The notes under the pieces are model-generated. The model ran no database searches. It was given only the letters and a program-made list of their open reading frames with translations, and had not been told where the DNA came from. Made by a program: the position numbers and the translations under genes. From Pseudomonas anguilliseptica (GTDB taxonomy: Bacteria; Pseudomonadota; Gammaproteobacteria; Pseudomonadales; Pseudomonadaceae), in assembly GCF_900105355.1 (NCBI RefSeq), contig NZ_FNSC01000001.1, forward strand, positions 4,588,001 through 4,652,000: a DNA stretch of 64,000 bases. The letters are read 5' to 3'. This document shows, piece by piece, positions 43,409-52,796 of the stretch. Every line of letters starts with the position of its first letter. The stretch's first letter is position 1.

Positions 43409-44257
43409 TTACTGAGGCTGCTTGAGCCGTGGACAATTGGGGCACAACTCCACCCCTGGCAACACGTAGCGGATGCAGCACAAACGGCGCTGCCGCCAGG
43501 GCCGTATCTGGCCATCGGCGTGCTCGATATCGATATAGCGGATTGGCGCATACAGCGGGTTGCGCGAACCATCCGGGCGTTGCGCGGCGCTCAGTAGGCG
43601 CTGGCCATCGAGCAATAACTCTGCTTGCTCGCTGCGTTTTTGCAGTTGTCCAAGCCAGGCCTCGAAGTAGTTACCAGCATTGCTCCAGAGTACCTTCGCC
43701 GACACTCCGGTATGAGCGCAGAGCGCCTGGATAAAGGGCTGCAGATTGTCATCAAGCAGATGGGCGAAACGCTCAAAGGGATTTTGCGGCGGCGGCAACT
43801 GCTCGCAAGGCCCAGGCAACTTAAACACCAGCGGCAAGCCTTCGTCATCAACGATGATCGCCAACTGCTCCATCCGCAGCGGCATGCGCTGGTTCAGCAG
43901 CAGCGCCGCACTGATTACCGGCGGAAACAGGCGCATAAAGTACTGATTGGCCCAGATCGACGCCAAGCCGCGCTGGTCGGCCGTCGCGAATTGCGGACGG
44001 AAGCGCGCCATCAAGGTACTCAGCGTCTGCGGCTGGAGAAATTGCGCGCCACTGATGGCCTCGCGCGGATCATCCGCCGCCACAAAAACATTGCGGTAAC
44101 GTGTCAGATCACCGCTGAACAGCATGGCCAGCCCGGACAACATCTCTTCTTCCACGGAGGTATCCGTTGAGGTCGCTAGAGCAGCGGTTGCAGGCAAAAT
44201 CGGCGCCTCAGCAGCAGCGTTCTTCCTAGAAATATCCTTGCCGTGCAATGCCGTCAT
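43409..44257 (-). CDS. fhuF: Siderophore-iron reductase, FhuF family
   Basis: A 282-residue cytoplasmic protein of the FhuF type. The C terminus holds the [2Fe-2S] motif CCIRYVLPGVELCPNC (C-C-x10-C-x2-C), characteristic of reductases that release iron from imported ferric siderophores. The rest is helical (QYFMRLFPPVISAALLLNQR). Upstream is a 19-base palindrome that may be its Fur operator. The gene belongs functionally to the siderophore locus to its right but is separated from it by an IS5 element. Confidence 0.85.
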   Translation of the reverse strand: MTALHGKDISRKNAAAEAPILPATAALATSTDTSVEEEMLSGLAMLFSGDLTRYRNVFVAADDPREAISGAQFLQPQTLSTLMARFRPQFATADQRGLASIWANQYFMRLFPPVISAALLLNQRMPLRMEQLAIIVDDEGLPLVFKLPGPCEQLPPPQNPFERFAHLLDDNLQPFIQALCAHTGVSAKVLWSNAGNYFEAWLGQLQKRSEQAELLLDGQRLLSAAQRPDGSRNPLYAPIRYIDIEHADGQIRPWRQRRLCCIRYVLPGVELCPNCPRLKQPQ

Positions 44258-44278
44258 CCGTCAAAAGAACCAATAATA

Positions 44279-44297
44279 ACGCTAACGATTAGCGTTT
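44279..44297. promoter_or_regulatory. 19-base palindrome, candidate Fur box between fhuF and the uptake genes
   Basis: AACGCTAA-CGA-TTAGCGTT has perfect eight-base arms and the 19-base length of a Fur site. It is 22 bases before the fhuF ATG. The match to the GATAATGATAATCATTATC consensus is moderate, so the Fur assignment is inferred from length, symmetry and context. Confidence 0.5.
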
Positions 44298-44344
44298 GCG
44301 AAATACTGATTCATTACTTAAGATGCAGCCCGCGCCCAATCTAG

Positions 44345-45536
44345 GGATGGTCTGAAGTAGCCATGTATTTCTGGCTGACTTCAGCCCCCGCCGATTTTGA
44401 AAGCGGCAAATCGATCAAAAACGATCAGATTACCCATTCATTTCTGTGTTTTTAGCCGCCGCGAGTAGCTCGCGGCAGCCATTTCCCGCATTACAGGCGC
44501 ACCTCTCCTGCATTGGTCAGTAAATGTCGGCGTGCCATCCACAGGTTCGACAGCGCGAACAGCGTCATCAGTTGCGCCGTGTTCTTGGCCAAGCCACGGA
44601 AGCGTGTCTTTACATAACTGAACTGACGCTTGATCACCCGGAACGGGTGCTCAACCTTGGCGCGCACCTGGGCCTTGGCCTTCTCGATCTTGCGTTTGGC
44701 TTTGTACAGCGGGCTGCTCTTACCCAGCTTCTTATAGGTGCTGCGGCGGGCAGCAACCTGCCAGATCACCTCGCGCCCATCATGTTCGGGGCGCTTTTCG
44801 ACGCCGGTATAACCCGCATCGGCGCGCACCACGTTTTCCTCGCCGTGCAGCAACTTGTCGACCTGAGTGACATCCGCCACGTTGGCCGCCGTGCCTACCA
44901 CGCTGTGTACCAGCCCCGACTCGTCATCCACGCCAATGTGCGCCTTCATGCCGAAGTAGTATTGGTTGCCCTTCTTGGCCTGGTGCATCTCTGGGTCGCG
45001 TTTGCCGTCCTTGTTCTTGGTCGAACTCGGCGCATTGATCAGCGTGGCATCGACGATGGTGCCTTGGCGCAACGACAGGCCACGGTCGCCAAGATAGCCA
45101 TTGATGACGGCCAGGATGCCGGCAGCCAACTCATGTTTCTCCAGCAGACGACGGAAGTTGAGGATGGTGGTTTCGTCGGGGATACGTTCCAGACTCAGCC
45201 CGGCGAACTGCCGCAGGATAGTGGTCTCGTACAGCGCTTCTTCCATCGCCGGGTCGCTGTAGCCGAACCAGTTCTGCATCAGGTGCACACGTAGCATCGC
45301 CATCAGCGGATAGGCCGGCCGACCGCCTTCACCCTTGGGGTAATACGGTTCGATCAGTGCGATCAAACCCTTCCACGGCACCACCCGATCCATCTCGATC
45401 AGGAACAACTCTTTGCGGGTCTGCTTGCGTTTGCCGGCGTACTCGGCATCGGCGAAGGTCATTTGCTTCATCGGAAAACTCGGCGGGTGGCGTCCGGGCA
45501 TTTTGCCAAAATCAGGAAGTCTTATTCAGAGTTTCC
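44345..45536 (-). mobile_element. IS5-family insertion sequence
   Basis: A 1192-base element. Ends GGATGGTCTGAAGTAG (left) and GGAAACTCTGAATAAG (right, inverted) are imperfect terminal repeats. CTAG at 44341-44344 and 45537-45540 is the four-base target duplication. It contains one intact transposase. Confidence 0.87.
44491..45471 (-). CDS. IS5-family transposase
   Basis: A 326-residue DDE transposase: KQMTFADAEYAGKRKQTRKE opening, AMLRVHLMQNWFGYSDPAME, catalytic TIVDATLINAPSSTKNKDGK, VRADAGYTGVEKRPEH and a C-terminal VEHPFRVIKRQFSYVKTRFR holding the Y(2)R(3)E(6)K-like signature. It is intact. ATG 45501 is an alternative start. Confidence 0.93.
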   Translation of the reverse strand: MKQMTFADAEYAGKRKQTRKELFLIEMDRVVPWKGLIALIEPYYPKGEGGRPAYPLMAMLRVHLMQNWFGYSDPAMEEALYETTILRQFAGLSLERIPDETTILNFRRLLEKHELAAGILAVINGYLGDRGLSLRQGTIVDATLINAPSSTKNKDGKRDPEMHQAKKGNQYYFGMKAHIGVDDESGLVHSVVGTAANVADVTQVDKLLHGEENVVRADAGYTGVEKRPEHDGREVIWQVAARRSTYKKLGKSSPLYKAKRKIEKAKAQVRAKVEHPFRVIKRQFSYVKTRFRGLAKNTAQLMTLFALSNLWMARRHLLTNAGEVRL

Positions 45537-45547
45537 CTAGAGCGGTT

Positions 45548-46774
45548 ATGCACATGGATGATGTTGGACAGTCGAAAGCAGCCGTGCATCTGGCGATGCT
45601 GATAAACCTGCTTTCCATCGGCAGCCTGATGATGGTGATGCCCCTGAGTCCAGATCTGGTTCGTCACCTCGGCATGCAGGCCAGCCATGTCGGCTATATC
45701 AGTGGCGGCGCCACGCTCGCCTCTGCCCTGAGCATGGCTCTGGCGGCGCCCTGGCTGGATCGCCTGCCGCGCAAGCAGGCGCTGGTAATCCTTCTGACCC
45801 TGCGTTTCGCCCTGCTGATGGCCTGTGCCCTGACCAGCAGCGCCGAGCAGCTGATTCTGCTGTTTGTACTCTCCGGTTTGGTTGCCGGGCCCATGGGCGC
45901 GCTGCTGATGGCAAGCATGCTCGACATCATCCCGCCGGCCGAACGCGGGAGAAAACTCGCCTATATCGGCATGGGCTTTTCTCTGGCAGCCATTGTGGTG
46001 GTACCCCTGGCTCTGGAGCTGGCGCTGCGTTGGAGTTGGCAAGCGCCCTTTATCGTCTTCGGCGGCCTGGGCCTGGCGCTGGCGTTGCTGTGTCACCTGC
46101 TGCTACACGTTCAGACCAGCGCTTCGCGGCCCAGCGGCTCGGTATTGCCACTGCTGAAATCGCAGCTGTGCTTAGGTGCACTGGCGATCACCGCGCTACA
46201 GATATTCGGCCACTTTCTGCTGGTGCCGCATTTTTCCAACTACTTCCAGTTCAACCTGAATTTCCCCCGCGAGCAGATCGGCCTGCTGTTTCTCTGCGGC
46301 GGCCTGGCCAGCCTCGCGGCCATGCGCCTGGGCGGTATCTGGATTGATCGAGGCCAGGCGCTGACGGTGATTCTGCTCAGCAGCTTCGGTCTGGCACTGA
46401 CCACGCTGTTGGGTTTCGCCGCGCCGATTGGCCTGTCGATTTACCTGGTCTTCGTGCTGTTTATGGCCGCCAGCGCGGTGCGCACCAACAGCAGCATGAC
46501 CATTGCCGCCGCGATCCCGCCGCCGCACCAGCGCGCCGCATTTATGGCGTTTCAGGGCACCGTCAGCAACGTCGCAGCCGGGCTCGGCAGCCTGTTTTCG
46601 GCGCTCTACCTGAGCACCGGCGCAGACAACCAGCTTCAAGGCTTCAACCAATTAAGCGGCTTTTATGTGGTCGTCGGAATACTCACGGGGGTGGGTATGT
46701 GGTTGCTCCAACGCGGTATCCGGCGACGCGACGCCGCCAGCCACGCCGCAGGCATAACAACACAGGCGGGCTGA
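45548..46774 (+). CDS. MFS transporter, probable siderophore exporter
   Basis: A 408-residue membrane protein with about 12 helices and an MFS motif A-like loop (WLDRLPRKQALVIL; PPAERGRKLAYIGMG between helices). Its position beside a TonB receptor, FepDGC-type importer and NRPS genes suggests an EntS-like role in releasing the siderophore, although uptake cannot be excluded. Its ATG lies only eight bases from the end of an IS5 insertion, and no Shine-Dalgarno is visible in those eight bases. Confidence 0.75.
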   Translation: MHMDDVGQSKAAVHLAMLINLLSIGSLMMVMPLSPDLVRHLGMQASHVGYISGGATLASALSMALAAPWLDRLPRKQALVILLTLRFALLMACALTSSAEQLILLFVLSGLVAGPMGALLMASMLDIIPPAERGRKLAYIGMGFSLAAIVVVPLALELALRWSWQAPFIVFGGLGLALALLCHLLLHVQTSASRPSGSVLPLLKSQLCLGALAITALQIFGHFLLVPHFSNYFQFNLNFPREQIGLLFLCGGLASLAAMRLGGIWIDRGQALTVILLSSFGLALTTLLGFAAPIGLSIYLVFVLFMAASAVRTNSSMTIAAAIPPPHQRAAFMAFQGTVSNVAAGLGSLFSALYLSTGADNQLQGFNQLSGFYVVVGILTGVGMWLLQRGIRRRDAASHAAGITTQAG

Positions 46775-46835
46775 AACCGCCGATCACCAGTGATCAGCTG
46801 CAAACGCGTCAACACCTACTCAAATGGAACCTGTC

Positions 46836-48797
46836 ATGTCTTTTGTCAGAAACATCAATCACCGTCGCGCCATCTCGGTGGGCGTACTGGGTGGCCTGCT
46901 GCCTTTCGCGGCGCTGGCCGACAACAGCGTCACCCTGGAAGACAGCATCGTCACCGCCTCGCAGACCGCGCACAGTCAGCTCAGCGCCCCGGCCAGCGTG
47001 TCAGTCGTGACCCGCGCCGAACTCGACAAAATGCCGGTTTACGATCTGGCCGACGCGGTCAAACGCCTGCCCGGCGTACATATCAATACCTCCTCGGCCT
47101 ATGGCCGCAAGGAGATCAAACTGCGCGGCATGGATTCGGACTACACCCTGCTGCTGGTCAACGGCCGCCGTATTAACTCGCGCGACGCCCTGACCTCCAA
47201 TTACGCCAACGATTTCGATTTGTCCTCGATCCCCATGGCAGCGGTTGAGCGCATCGAAGTGATCCGTGGCCCGATGTCTTCGCTGTATGGCGCCGATGCC
47301 CTGGGCGGCGTGGTCAACGTGATCCTGCGTCAGCCAACCAGCAGCACCAAAGCTGGCGTAGCCGCCAGCTATGAGAGCCCCCGCAAGGGCGATGAAGGTG
47401 ACAGCCTTAAGACCAGTGGCTACCTCAGCGGTGCACTGATCGAAAACACCTTGCTCGGCAACCTGATACTCGAGTCCACCGACCAGGAAGCCTGGCAGTC
47501 CGAACAACTCACCCTGAGAGGCACCGATGCTGCGGAAAAACGCCGAGGCAACAATATCTTGGGTTCTCTCAGCTGGCTGATCAACGAACAGCAAAGCATT
47601 GATCTGGACATCAGTCACCGCGAAGAAGCACGCAAAGCGCGTTGGAACAACTACGGTGCATTGATCACCAATATCCAAGACATGGATCGCACCACACTCG
47701 GCCTGGCCCACAACGGTAATTGGGACAGCTTCAACTCCCGTGTGCGCTACTACTACGAAAAGGTCGAGCTGACCGACGATTCAGAGATCATGACCGCGCT
47801 GCGCAAACGCGTCGGTGAGGTGGAGCAGAACAACCACACCGTCGACGGGCAGATTTCCACCACCCTCGGTAGCCACCTGCTGACCGCCGGTAGCGAGCTG
47901 CGCCGTACCACCCTGGAGCATAACCAGAACCTCGGCAAGGAAACCGAAGTCGATCAGAAGGCCATCTACCTGCAGGATGAATTCTCCCTCGGCGCACTCG
48001 ATATCACCCTTGGCGCACGCTGGGATGACCATGAAGTGTTCGGCGGCGCATTCAGCCCGCGCCTCTACGGCATCTACAACCTGACTGATAACTGGGTACT
48101 CAAGGGCGGCGCCGGCAAGGCGTTCAAAGCGCCAGACATCACCCAATCCGACGAAAGCTACAGCGTGCTGGCCTGCCGGGGCATGTGCCAAATCGTCGGT
48201 AATCCGGACCTGAAACCGGAAACCTCGCTCAGCTATGAGCTGGGCACCCTGTATCAGAATGAGCGCCTGCAAGCCGGCATCATGTTCTTCAACAACGAGA
48301 TTGAAGACATGATCGTCAGCGATAGCTGGCGCGCCGGGTATCGTCCTAAGGTGATGACCTACACCAACGTCAGCAAAGCGCGCGTACAAGGCTACGAATT
48401 ACAAGGCCGCTACGCCTTCACCGACACCGTGGCCGCACGTGCTAATTACACCTACTCCGACGCCGAAGATCGCGATACCGGCAAGCCGCTCAACTACAGT
48501 CCGCAGCACATCGCCAATATCGGCTTCGACTGGCAGGCATTACCAAAACCGGGTCTGAATCTGGACTACCAGTACACCGGCAGCCAGATGCTGGTCGTAC
48601 CAGCCAAATCGGCCAGCTTCGAATCGGGCGCTTACTCCACCCTCAGTCTGGGCAGCAACTTCCAGGCAACCAAAGAACTCACTCTCAAAGCTGGTCTGAA
48701 CAACCTGACCAACACCAAGCGTGATGACGTCGCTCAGTCCATCGACCACATTTTGATGGGCCGCACCGTCTACGTAGGCTTCAGCTACGACCTGTAA
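46836..48797 (+). CDS. TonB-dependent catecholate siderophore receptor
   Basis: A 653-residue outer-membrane receptor. The signal peptide (GVLGGLLPFAALA) is followed by the TonB box region (DSIVTASQTAHSQLS), the plug domain (SVSVVTRAELDKMPVYDLAD, GRKEIKLRGMDSDYTLLLVN, IEVIRGPMSSLYGADALGGV) and a 22-strand barrel ending in YVGFSYDL with terminal Leu in place of the usual Phe. CirA/FepA/BtuB-like; no N-terminal signalling domain, so no surface signalling. ATG 46836 has GGAA eight bases upstream. It very likely takes up the ferric form of the locus product. Confidence 0.9.
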   Translation: MSFVRNINHRRAISVGVLGGLLPFAALADNSVTLEDSIVTASQTAHSQLSAPASVSVVTRAELDKMPVYDLADAVKRLPGVHINTSSAYGRKEIKLRGMDSDYTLLLVNGRRINSRDALTSNYANDFDLSSIPMAAVERIEVIRGPMSSLYGADALGGVVNVILRQPTSSTKAGVAASYESPRKGDEGDSLKTSGYLSGALIENTLLGNLILESTDQEAWQSEQLTLRGTDAAEKRRGNNILGSLSWLINEQQSIDLDISHREEARKARWNNYGALITNIQDMDRTTLGLAHNGNWDSFNSRVRYYYEKVELTDDSEIMTALRKRVGEVEQNNHTVDGQISTTLGSHLLTAGSELRRTTLEHNQNLGKETEVDQKAIYLQDEFSLGALDITLGARWDDHEVFGGAFSPRLYGIYNLTDNWVLKGGAGKAFKAPDITQSDESYSVLACRGMCQIVGNPDLKPETSLSYELGTLYQNERLQAGIMFFNNEIEDMIVSDSWRAGYRPKVMTYTNVSKARVQGYELQGRYAFTDTVAARANYTYSDAEDRDTGKPLNYSPQHIANIGFDWQALPKPGLNLDYQYTGSQMLVVPAKSASFESGAYSTLSLGSNFQATKELTLKAGLNNLTNTKRDDVAQSIDHILMGRTVYVGFSYDL

Positions 48798-48804
48798 CAC
48801 CCGT

Positions 48805-48830
48805 ACCCCGGCGGCACCTGTCGCCGGGGT
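48805..48830 (+). terminator. Stem-loop between the TonB receptor and fepD
   Basis: ACCCCGGCG (48805-48813) and CGCCGGGGT (48822-48830) form a nine-pair stem with an eight-base loop. There is no T tract. It may reduce read-through and lower importer expression relative to the receptor. Confidence 0.5.
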
Positions 48831-48855
48831 TATCCGAATTCTGTCCAGTAGAACC

Positions 48856-49893
48856 ATGAGCCAAACAACCCGTACCCTCCGCATCCAGCAACGCCACGTC
48901 CTGTTCGCCGGTAGCCTGTTGCTGCTCGGCCTGCTGGCGCTATCCCTGGCCACCGGTGCAGGACAATACGGCGCTGCGGATGTGCTCGGTTTTCTACTGG
49001 GCAACCCCAGCAGCCTGGCCGATGACAAACTAGCCATGGTGGTTAACAGCCTGCGCCTGCCACGCACTCTCGCTGCACTGCTGGTCGGCGCCAGCCTGGC
49101 GTTGGCCGCCACCCTGCTGCAAAGCGCCACCCGTAACCCATTGGCCGAACCTGGCCTGCTCGGCGTCAATGCCGGCGCGGTGCTCGGCCTGGTGGTCGGG
49201 CTGATCTACTTTGGCGTCGAGTCGACCCATGGCTACCTGCTCTGGGCCGGTGCCGGCGCGCTGCTGGGCAACCTGCTGGTGCTCGGCATCGGCGTCATGC
49301 TCGGCCAGGCCAGCCCGCTCAAACTAATCCTCGCCGGTATGGCGCTGGCGGCGGTATTTGGCGGCATCGCCAACTTTCTGCTGCTCTCCACTCGGGTGGC
49401 GCTGGAGCAGTTCCGCTACTGGAACCTCGGCTCATTGTCGGCCTCCGAGCTGTCTGCAGTGACCACAGTCAGCCCGCTGGCACTGCTCGGCTTGGTGCTC
49501 GCCGCCCTGCTCTGCCGGCAACTGACGCTGATGCAGATGGGCGACAGTCAGGCCCGCGCCCTGGGTATCTCGACTACCTGGGTGCGCGTTGGCGTGCTGC
49601 TCGCCGCCACCCTGCTGACCGCCTGCGCCATCGCCCTGGCCGGGCCAATCGGCTTTGTCGGTTTCCTCGCTGCCTACTGCGCCCGTCTGCTGGAACCGGT
49701 AGCGCTGCTACGCCAGCTGCTGTTCTCCAGCCTGTTTGGCATGCTGTTTCTGCTCGCCGCTGACATCCTCGCACGCTGGCTGGTGCAACCCTATGAGCTG
49801 CCTGTCGGCACTTTGCTGGCTGCGCTCGGTGCGCCGGCTTTGATCGCCATCGTTCTGCGTGGCGGCTTCCGTTCTCTATTGGCGGTGAAATAA
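48856..49893 (+). CDS. fepD: Ferric-siderophore ABC transporter permease (FepD-like, FecCD family)
   Basis: A 345-residue inner-membrane permease with about ten helices. FecCD hallmarks: RLPRTLAALLVGASLALAAT, LLQSATRNPLAEPGLLGVNA and GPIGFVGFLAAYCARLL. With the next permease and ATPase it imports the ferric siderophore from the periplasm. It is two bases from the next gene. Confidence 0.92.
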   Translation: MSQTTRTLRIQQRHVLFAGSLLLLGLLALSLATGAGQYGAADVLGFLLGNPSSLADDKLAMVVNSLRLPRTLAALLVGASLALAATLLQSATRNPLAEPGLLGVNAGAVLGLVVGLIYFGVESTHGYLLWAGAGALLGNLLVLGIGVMLGQASPLKLILAGMALAAVFGGIANFLLLSTRVALEQFRYWNLGSLSASELSAVTTVSPLALLGLVLAALLCRQLTLMQMGDSQARALGISTTWVRVGVLLAATLLTACAIALAGPIGFVGFLAAYCARLLEPVALLRQLLFSSLFGMLFLLAADILARWLVQPYELPVGTLLAALGAPALIAIVLRGGFRSLLAVK

Positions 49894-49895
49894 AC

Positions 49896-50939
49896 ATGCC
49901 TAGCCATCAACCCTCCGGGCTCTGGCATCTGCGTCTGGGCCCACTCAATTTACTGTTGCACCGGCGCACCTGGCTGCTCAGCCTGCTGGTGCTGGCGGTG
50001 CTACTGACGCTAGTGATCGTGGCCATCAGCCTCGGCTCCGGGCGCATGGGAGTGTTCGATGTACTGGCCACGCTCAGCGGCCAGGGCAGCAAGCTCGACG
50101 ACATCATGGTGTTCAAGATCCGCATGCCACGGGTCGCCGCGGTGGTGGTCGCAGGGCTGGCCATGGGCATGGCTGGTTGCCTGATTCAGACCCTGGTACG
50201 CAACCGCCTGGCCACCCCGGATATGGTCGGGGTCAACGAAGGCGCATCGCTGGCGGTGATCGGCTTTGCCCTCTACCTGACCCTTGGCAGCTGGCCCTGG
50301 TGGGCCTCGCCGCTGGGTGCGGCGCTGGCCGCTGTGGCGTTATTTGTTCTGTGCCGCCGTCCAGGTGAGCAAGGCTATCTGTTTATTGTGATCGGCATCG
50401 CCCTGTCGGAACTGCTCGGGGCCGTTGGCGATTTCATGATGGCCACTCAGCCGCTGGTACATCTGGGCAGCATCTACCTGTGGACCATGGGCCACTTCGC
50501 CGGGGCCAGCTACAGCACGGTCGCGCCAATTGCGCTGATTCTGCTCGCACTCTGCCCTCTACTGGCCTGGCTTAACCGCCCGCTGGCGCTGCTGCGCTTC
50601 GGCGAGGCGACGGCGCAGAACCTCGGCATCAAGGTCGCGGCGCTGCAACTGGCAGTGCTTGGCGTGGCGATTCTGGTGGCGGCGCTGGGCACCGCCATCG
50701 GCGGCCCGGTGATCTTTATCGCCATGGCCGCACCGATCATCGCCTCCTGGCTGGCCCGCGATCACCTCGCGCCGATCTGGCTGGCAGCGTTATGTGGCGC
50801 AGTGCTGCTGGTGGGCAGCGACACCCTGGTACGCCTGCTGGCGCAGCCCGAAGAAATTCCCACCGGGATCATGACCCGCCTGCTCGGCGGCGTTCTGTTG
50901 CTGATCCTGTTGCTCAAAGACCGCAAAGGCTCCGATTGA
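49896..50939 (+). CDS. fepG: Ferric-siderophore ABC transporter permease (FepG-like, FecCD family)
   Basis: A 347-residue FecCD permease. Landmarks: IRMPRVAAVVVAGLAMGMAG, CLIQTLVRNRLATPDMVGVN and GGPVIFIAMAAPIIASWLAR. It pairs with the FepD-like protein as a heterodimeric channel. Its TGA overlaps the ATG of the ATPase gene. Confidence 0.92.
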   Translation: MPSHQPSGLWHLRLGPLNLLLHRRTWLLSLLVLAVLLTLVIVAISLGSGRMGVFDVLATLSGQGSKLDDIMVFKIRMPRVAAVVVAGLAMGMAGCLIQTLVRNRLATPDMVGVNEGASLAVIGFALYLTLGSWPWWASPLGAALAAVALFVLCRRPGEQGYLFIVIGIALSELLGAVGDFMMATQPLVHLGSIYLWTMGHFAGASYSTVAPIALILLALCPLLAWLNRPLALLRFGEATAQNLGIKVAALQLAVLGVAILVAALGTAIGGPVIFIAMAAPIIASWLARDHLAPIWLAALCGAVLLVGSDTLVRLLAQPEEIPTGIMTRLLGGVLLLILLLKDRKGSD

Positions 50940-51757
50940 TGACCCTGTTGTCGCCACCTGCGCAACTGCGCACGCACAACCTGAGCTTTGCCTACCAGGC
51001 CAAGCGCGTGTTGCAGGGCATATCGTTCGAGCTACCCAAAGGCAAGCTGATCGGCATTGTCGGGCCCAATGGCAGCGGCAAATCCACCCTGCTCAAGCTA
51101 CTGGCGCGACAACTGCCATTGCAGGATGGCCAGATCGAACTCAATGGCACGCCGCTGCAGCGCTACGGGATGAAGGCCCTGGCCCGCGAGCTGGCCTTTC
51201 TCCCGCAGCGCCCGGTAATGGCCGAAGGCATTCGCGTCGAGCAGCTGGTGCAATACGGCCGCCATCCGCACCAGGGCTGGTTCAACCAGTGGAGCGCGGA
51301 AGATGCCTTGCAAGTCGCCCGTGCTCGCGACGCCATGCAACTGCAGGACATCTGGCAACAGGTCGCCTCCTCGCTGTCCGGTGGCCAGGCCCAACGCGCC
51401 TGGCTGGGCATGATCCTGGCGCAGAACACCGACCTAGTGCTGCTCGATGAACCTACCAGCGCCCTGGATATCGGCCACCAGGCCGAAGTCATGGAGGCGG
51501 TGCTGAATATTGTCGGCGAGGGCCGCACCGTGCTGATCGTGATTCACGACCTGGGCGTGGCCGCGCGCTACTGCGATGAAATCATCGCCCTGGATAACGG
51601 CCGCATCGCCGCTATAGGCCCGGCCCGTGAGGTGATCAACAAGGCCCTGATCGACCAACTCTATGACACCGACGTGGACATCCTTGCGGCGCCCGATGAC
51701 GGCGCCCCGGTGGTGGTGCCGCGCCGGCGCAAACCCATCCACTCTGCACAGGACTAA
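50939..51757 (+). CDS. fepC: Ferric-siderophore ABC transporter ATPase (FepC-like)
   Basis: A 272-residue ATPase with Walker A GPNGSGKSTLL, Q-loop LAFLPQRP, signature SLSGGQAQRAWLG, Walker B DLVLLDEPTSALD and H-loop VIHDLG. It energises the FepDG importer. The start at 50939 is fixed by the TGATG overlap; the frame is open further upstream inside fepG. Confidence 0.94.
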   Translation: MTLLSPPAQLRTHNLSFAYQAKRVLQGISFELPKGKLIGIVGPNGSGKSTLLKLLARQLPLQDGQIELNGTPLQRYGMKALARELAFLPQRPVMAEGIRVEQLVQYGRHPHQGWFNQWSAEDALQVARARDAMQLQDIWQQVASSLSGGQAQRAWLGMILAQNTDLVLLDEPTSALDIGHQAEVMEAVLNIVGEGRTVLIVIHDLGVAARYCDEIIALDNGRIAAIGPAREVINKALIDQLYDTDVDILAAPDDGAPVVVPRRRKPIHSAQD

Positions 51758-51761
51758 CCCG

Positions 51762-52703
51762 ATGACTACTGTATTGCGCTGGAGCCTGCCCCTGCTGCTG
51801 GTCAGCCAACTGCTGAGCACGGCCGCCGTGGCCGACACCCGTCAGGTCGAAGACGCCTTCGGTAACCCGGTCACCGTGCCCAGCTCGCCGCAACGGGTAA
51901 TTGCCTTGAGCGAATTGGATCTGGATGCGGCGCTGGCCCTGGGCATCACCCCGGTTGGAACGATTAACGGCCGTGGCCAGGCAGCGCCGCCGCGCTACCT
52001 CGACAGTAAAGCCCTGGCCGGGATCAAGGTGGTCGGCGATATCGACAACCCGAATCTGGAAACCCTGCTGGAACTGGAGCCCGACCTGATCCTTACCGGC
52101 CCGGTAAAACCCGAGCAACTGGCAATCCTCAATGAGATTGCCCCCACGGTGATCACCTTCGCCTGGGCCAAGCCCTGGCAGGAAAGCCTGCAACGCACCG
52201 CCAATGCACTCAACCAGAGCGCTGCCGCCGATGCGCTGCTGGCACGCTACAACGCCCGCGCCGCTGAAGCCCGCGAACGCTTGAAGGCTCACCAGGGCGA
52301 GACCTTCAGCATTGTGCGCTGGAACCCCAAAGGCCCGTCCTACATGTTCAAGGATGCCTTCGCCAGCAGCGTGATCAGCGACGTCGGCCTGGTTCGCCCG
52401 GGCTACCAGCAGGACCCCGGCCACACCCACTCCATGGCCCTGAGCCTGGAGTCGCTGCAACTGCTGGACGCCGACTGGCTGGTGATCGGCACCCTGAGCA
52501 CCAGCGGTGAAGCCGTGGAAGCCCTGCAACAGGCCGAACATACTCCGGCGTTCAAGCAACTCTCGGCGATCCAGGGCAAACGCTTTGGCGCAGTCGATGG
52601 TTCGCTATGGACCTCGCTCGGCGGCCCACAGGCCGCCTTGCAGGTGATTGCCGATATCGAACAGCTGCTCAGCAAAGCCGACGCTCAGCCGCTGAAGAAC
52701 TGA
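51762..52703 (+). CDS. Iron-siderophore ABC transporter substrate-binding protein (FepB-like)
   Basis: A 313-residue periplasmic protein. The signal peptide (LPLLLVSQLLSTAAVA) is followed by the two-lobe class III binding fold (PQRVIALSELDLDAALALGI, LELEPDLILTGPVKPEQLAI). It delivers the ferric siderophore to the FepDGC importer and closes the rightward uptake operon four bases after fepC. Confidence 0.9.
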   Translation: MTTVLRWSLPLLLVSQLLSTAAVADTRQVEDAFGNPVTVPSSPQRVIALSELDLDAALALGITPVGTINGRGQAAPPRYLDSKALAGIKVVGDIDNPNLETLLELEPDLILTGPVKPEQLAILNEIAPTVITFAWAKPWQESLQRTANALNQSAAADALLARYNARAAEARERLKAHQGETFSIVRWNPKGPSYMFKDAFASSVISDVGLVRPGYQQDPGHTHSMALSLESLQLLDADWLVIGTLSTSGEAVEALQQAEHTPAFKQLSAIQGKRFGAVDGSLWTSLGGPQAALQVIADIEQLLSKADAQPLKN

Positions 52704-52734
52704 ACGAATGTCTGTAGGTCGGCGCTGAGCGCAG

Positions 52735-52768
52735 CGAAGCCCAACGCGCCATGACGCGTTGGGCTTCG
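52735..52768. terminator. Long hairpin between convergent uptake and biosynthesis operons
   Basis: Exact 14-base arms CGAAGCCCAACGCG (52735-52748) and CGCGTTGGGCTTCG (52755-52768) with a six-base loop. It is preceded by GTAGGTCGGCGCTGAGCGCA, a common Pseudomonas intergenic motif. It probably acts as a shared terminator. Confidence 0.65.
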
Positions 52769-52796
52769 TCGCGTTGCTCCTCAACCCAACCTGCAA

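Noticed and set aside
45413..45547. MFS transporter start inside the IS5 element
   Set aside because: The upstream codons belong to the IS terminus and transposase antisense strand; the transporter sequence begins after the CTAG duplication.
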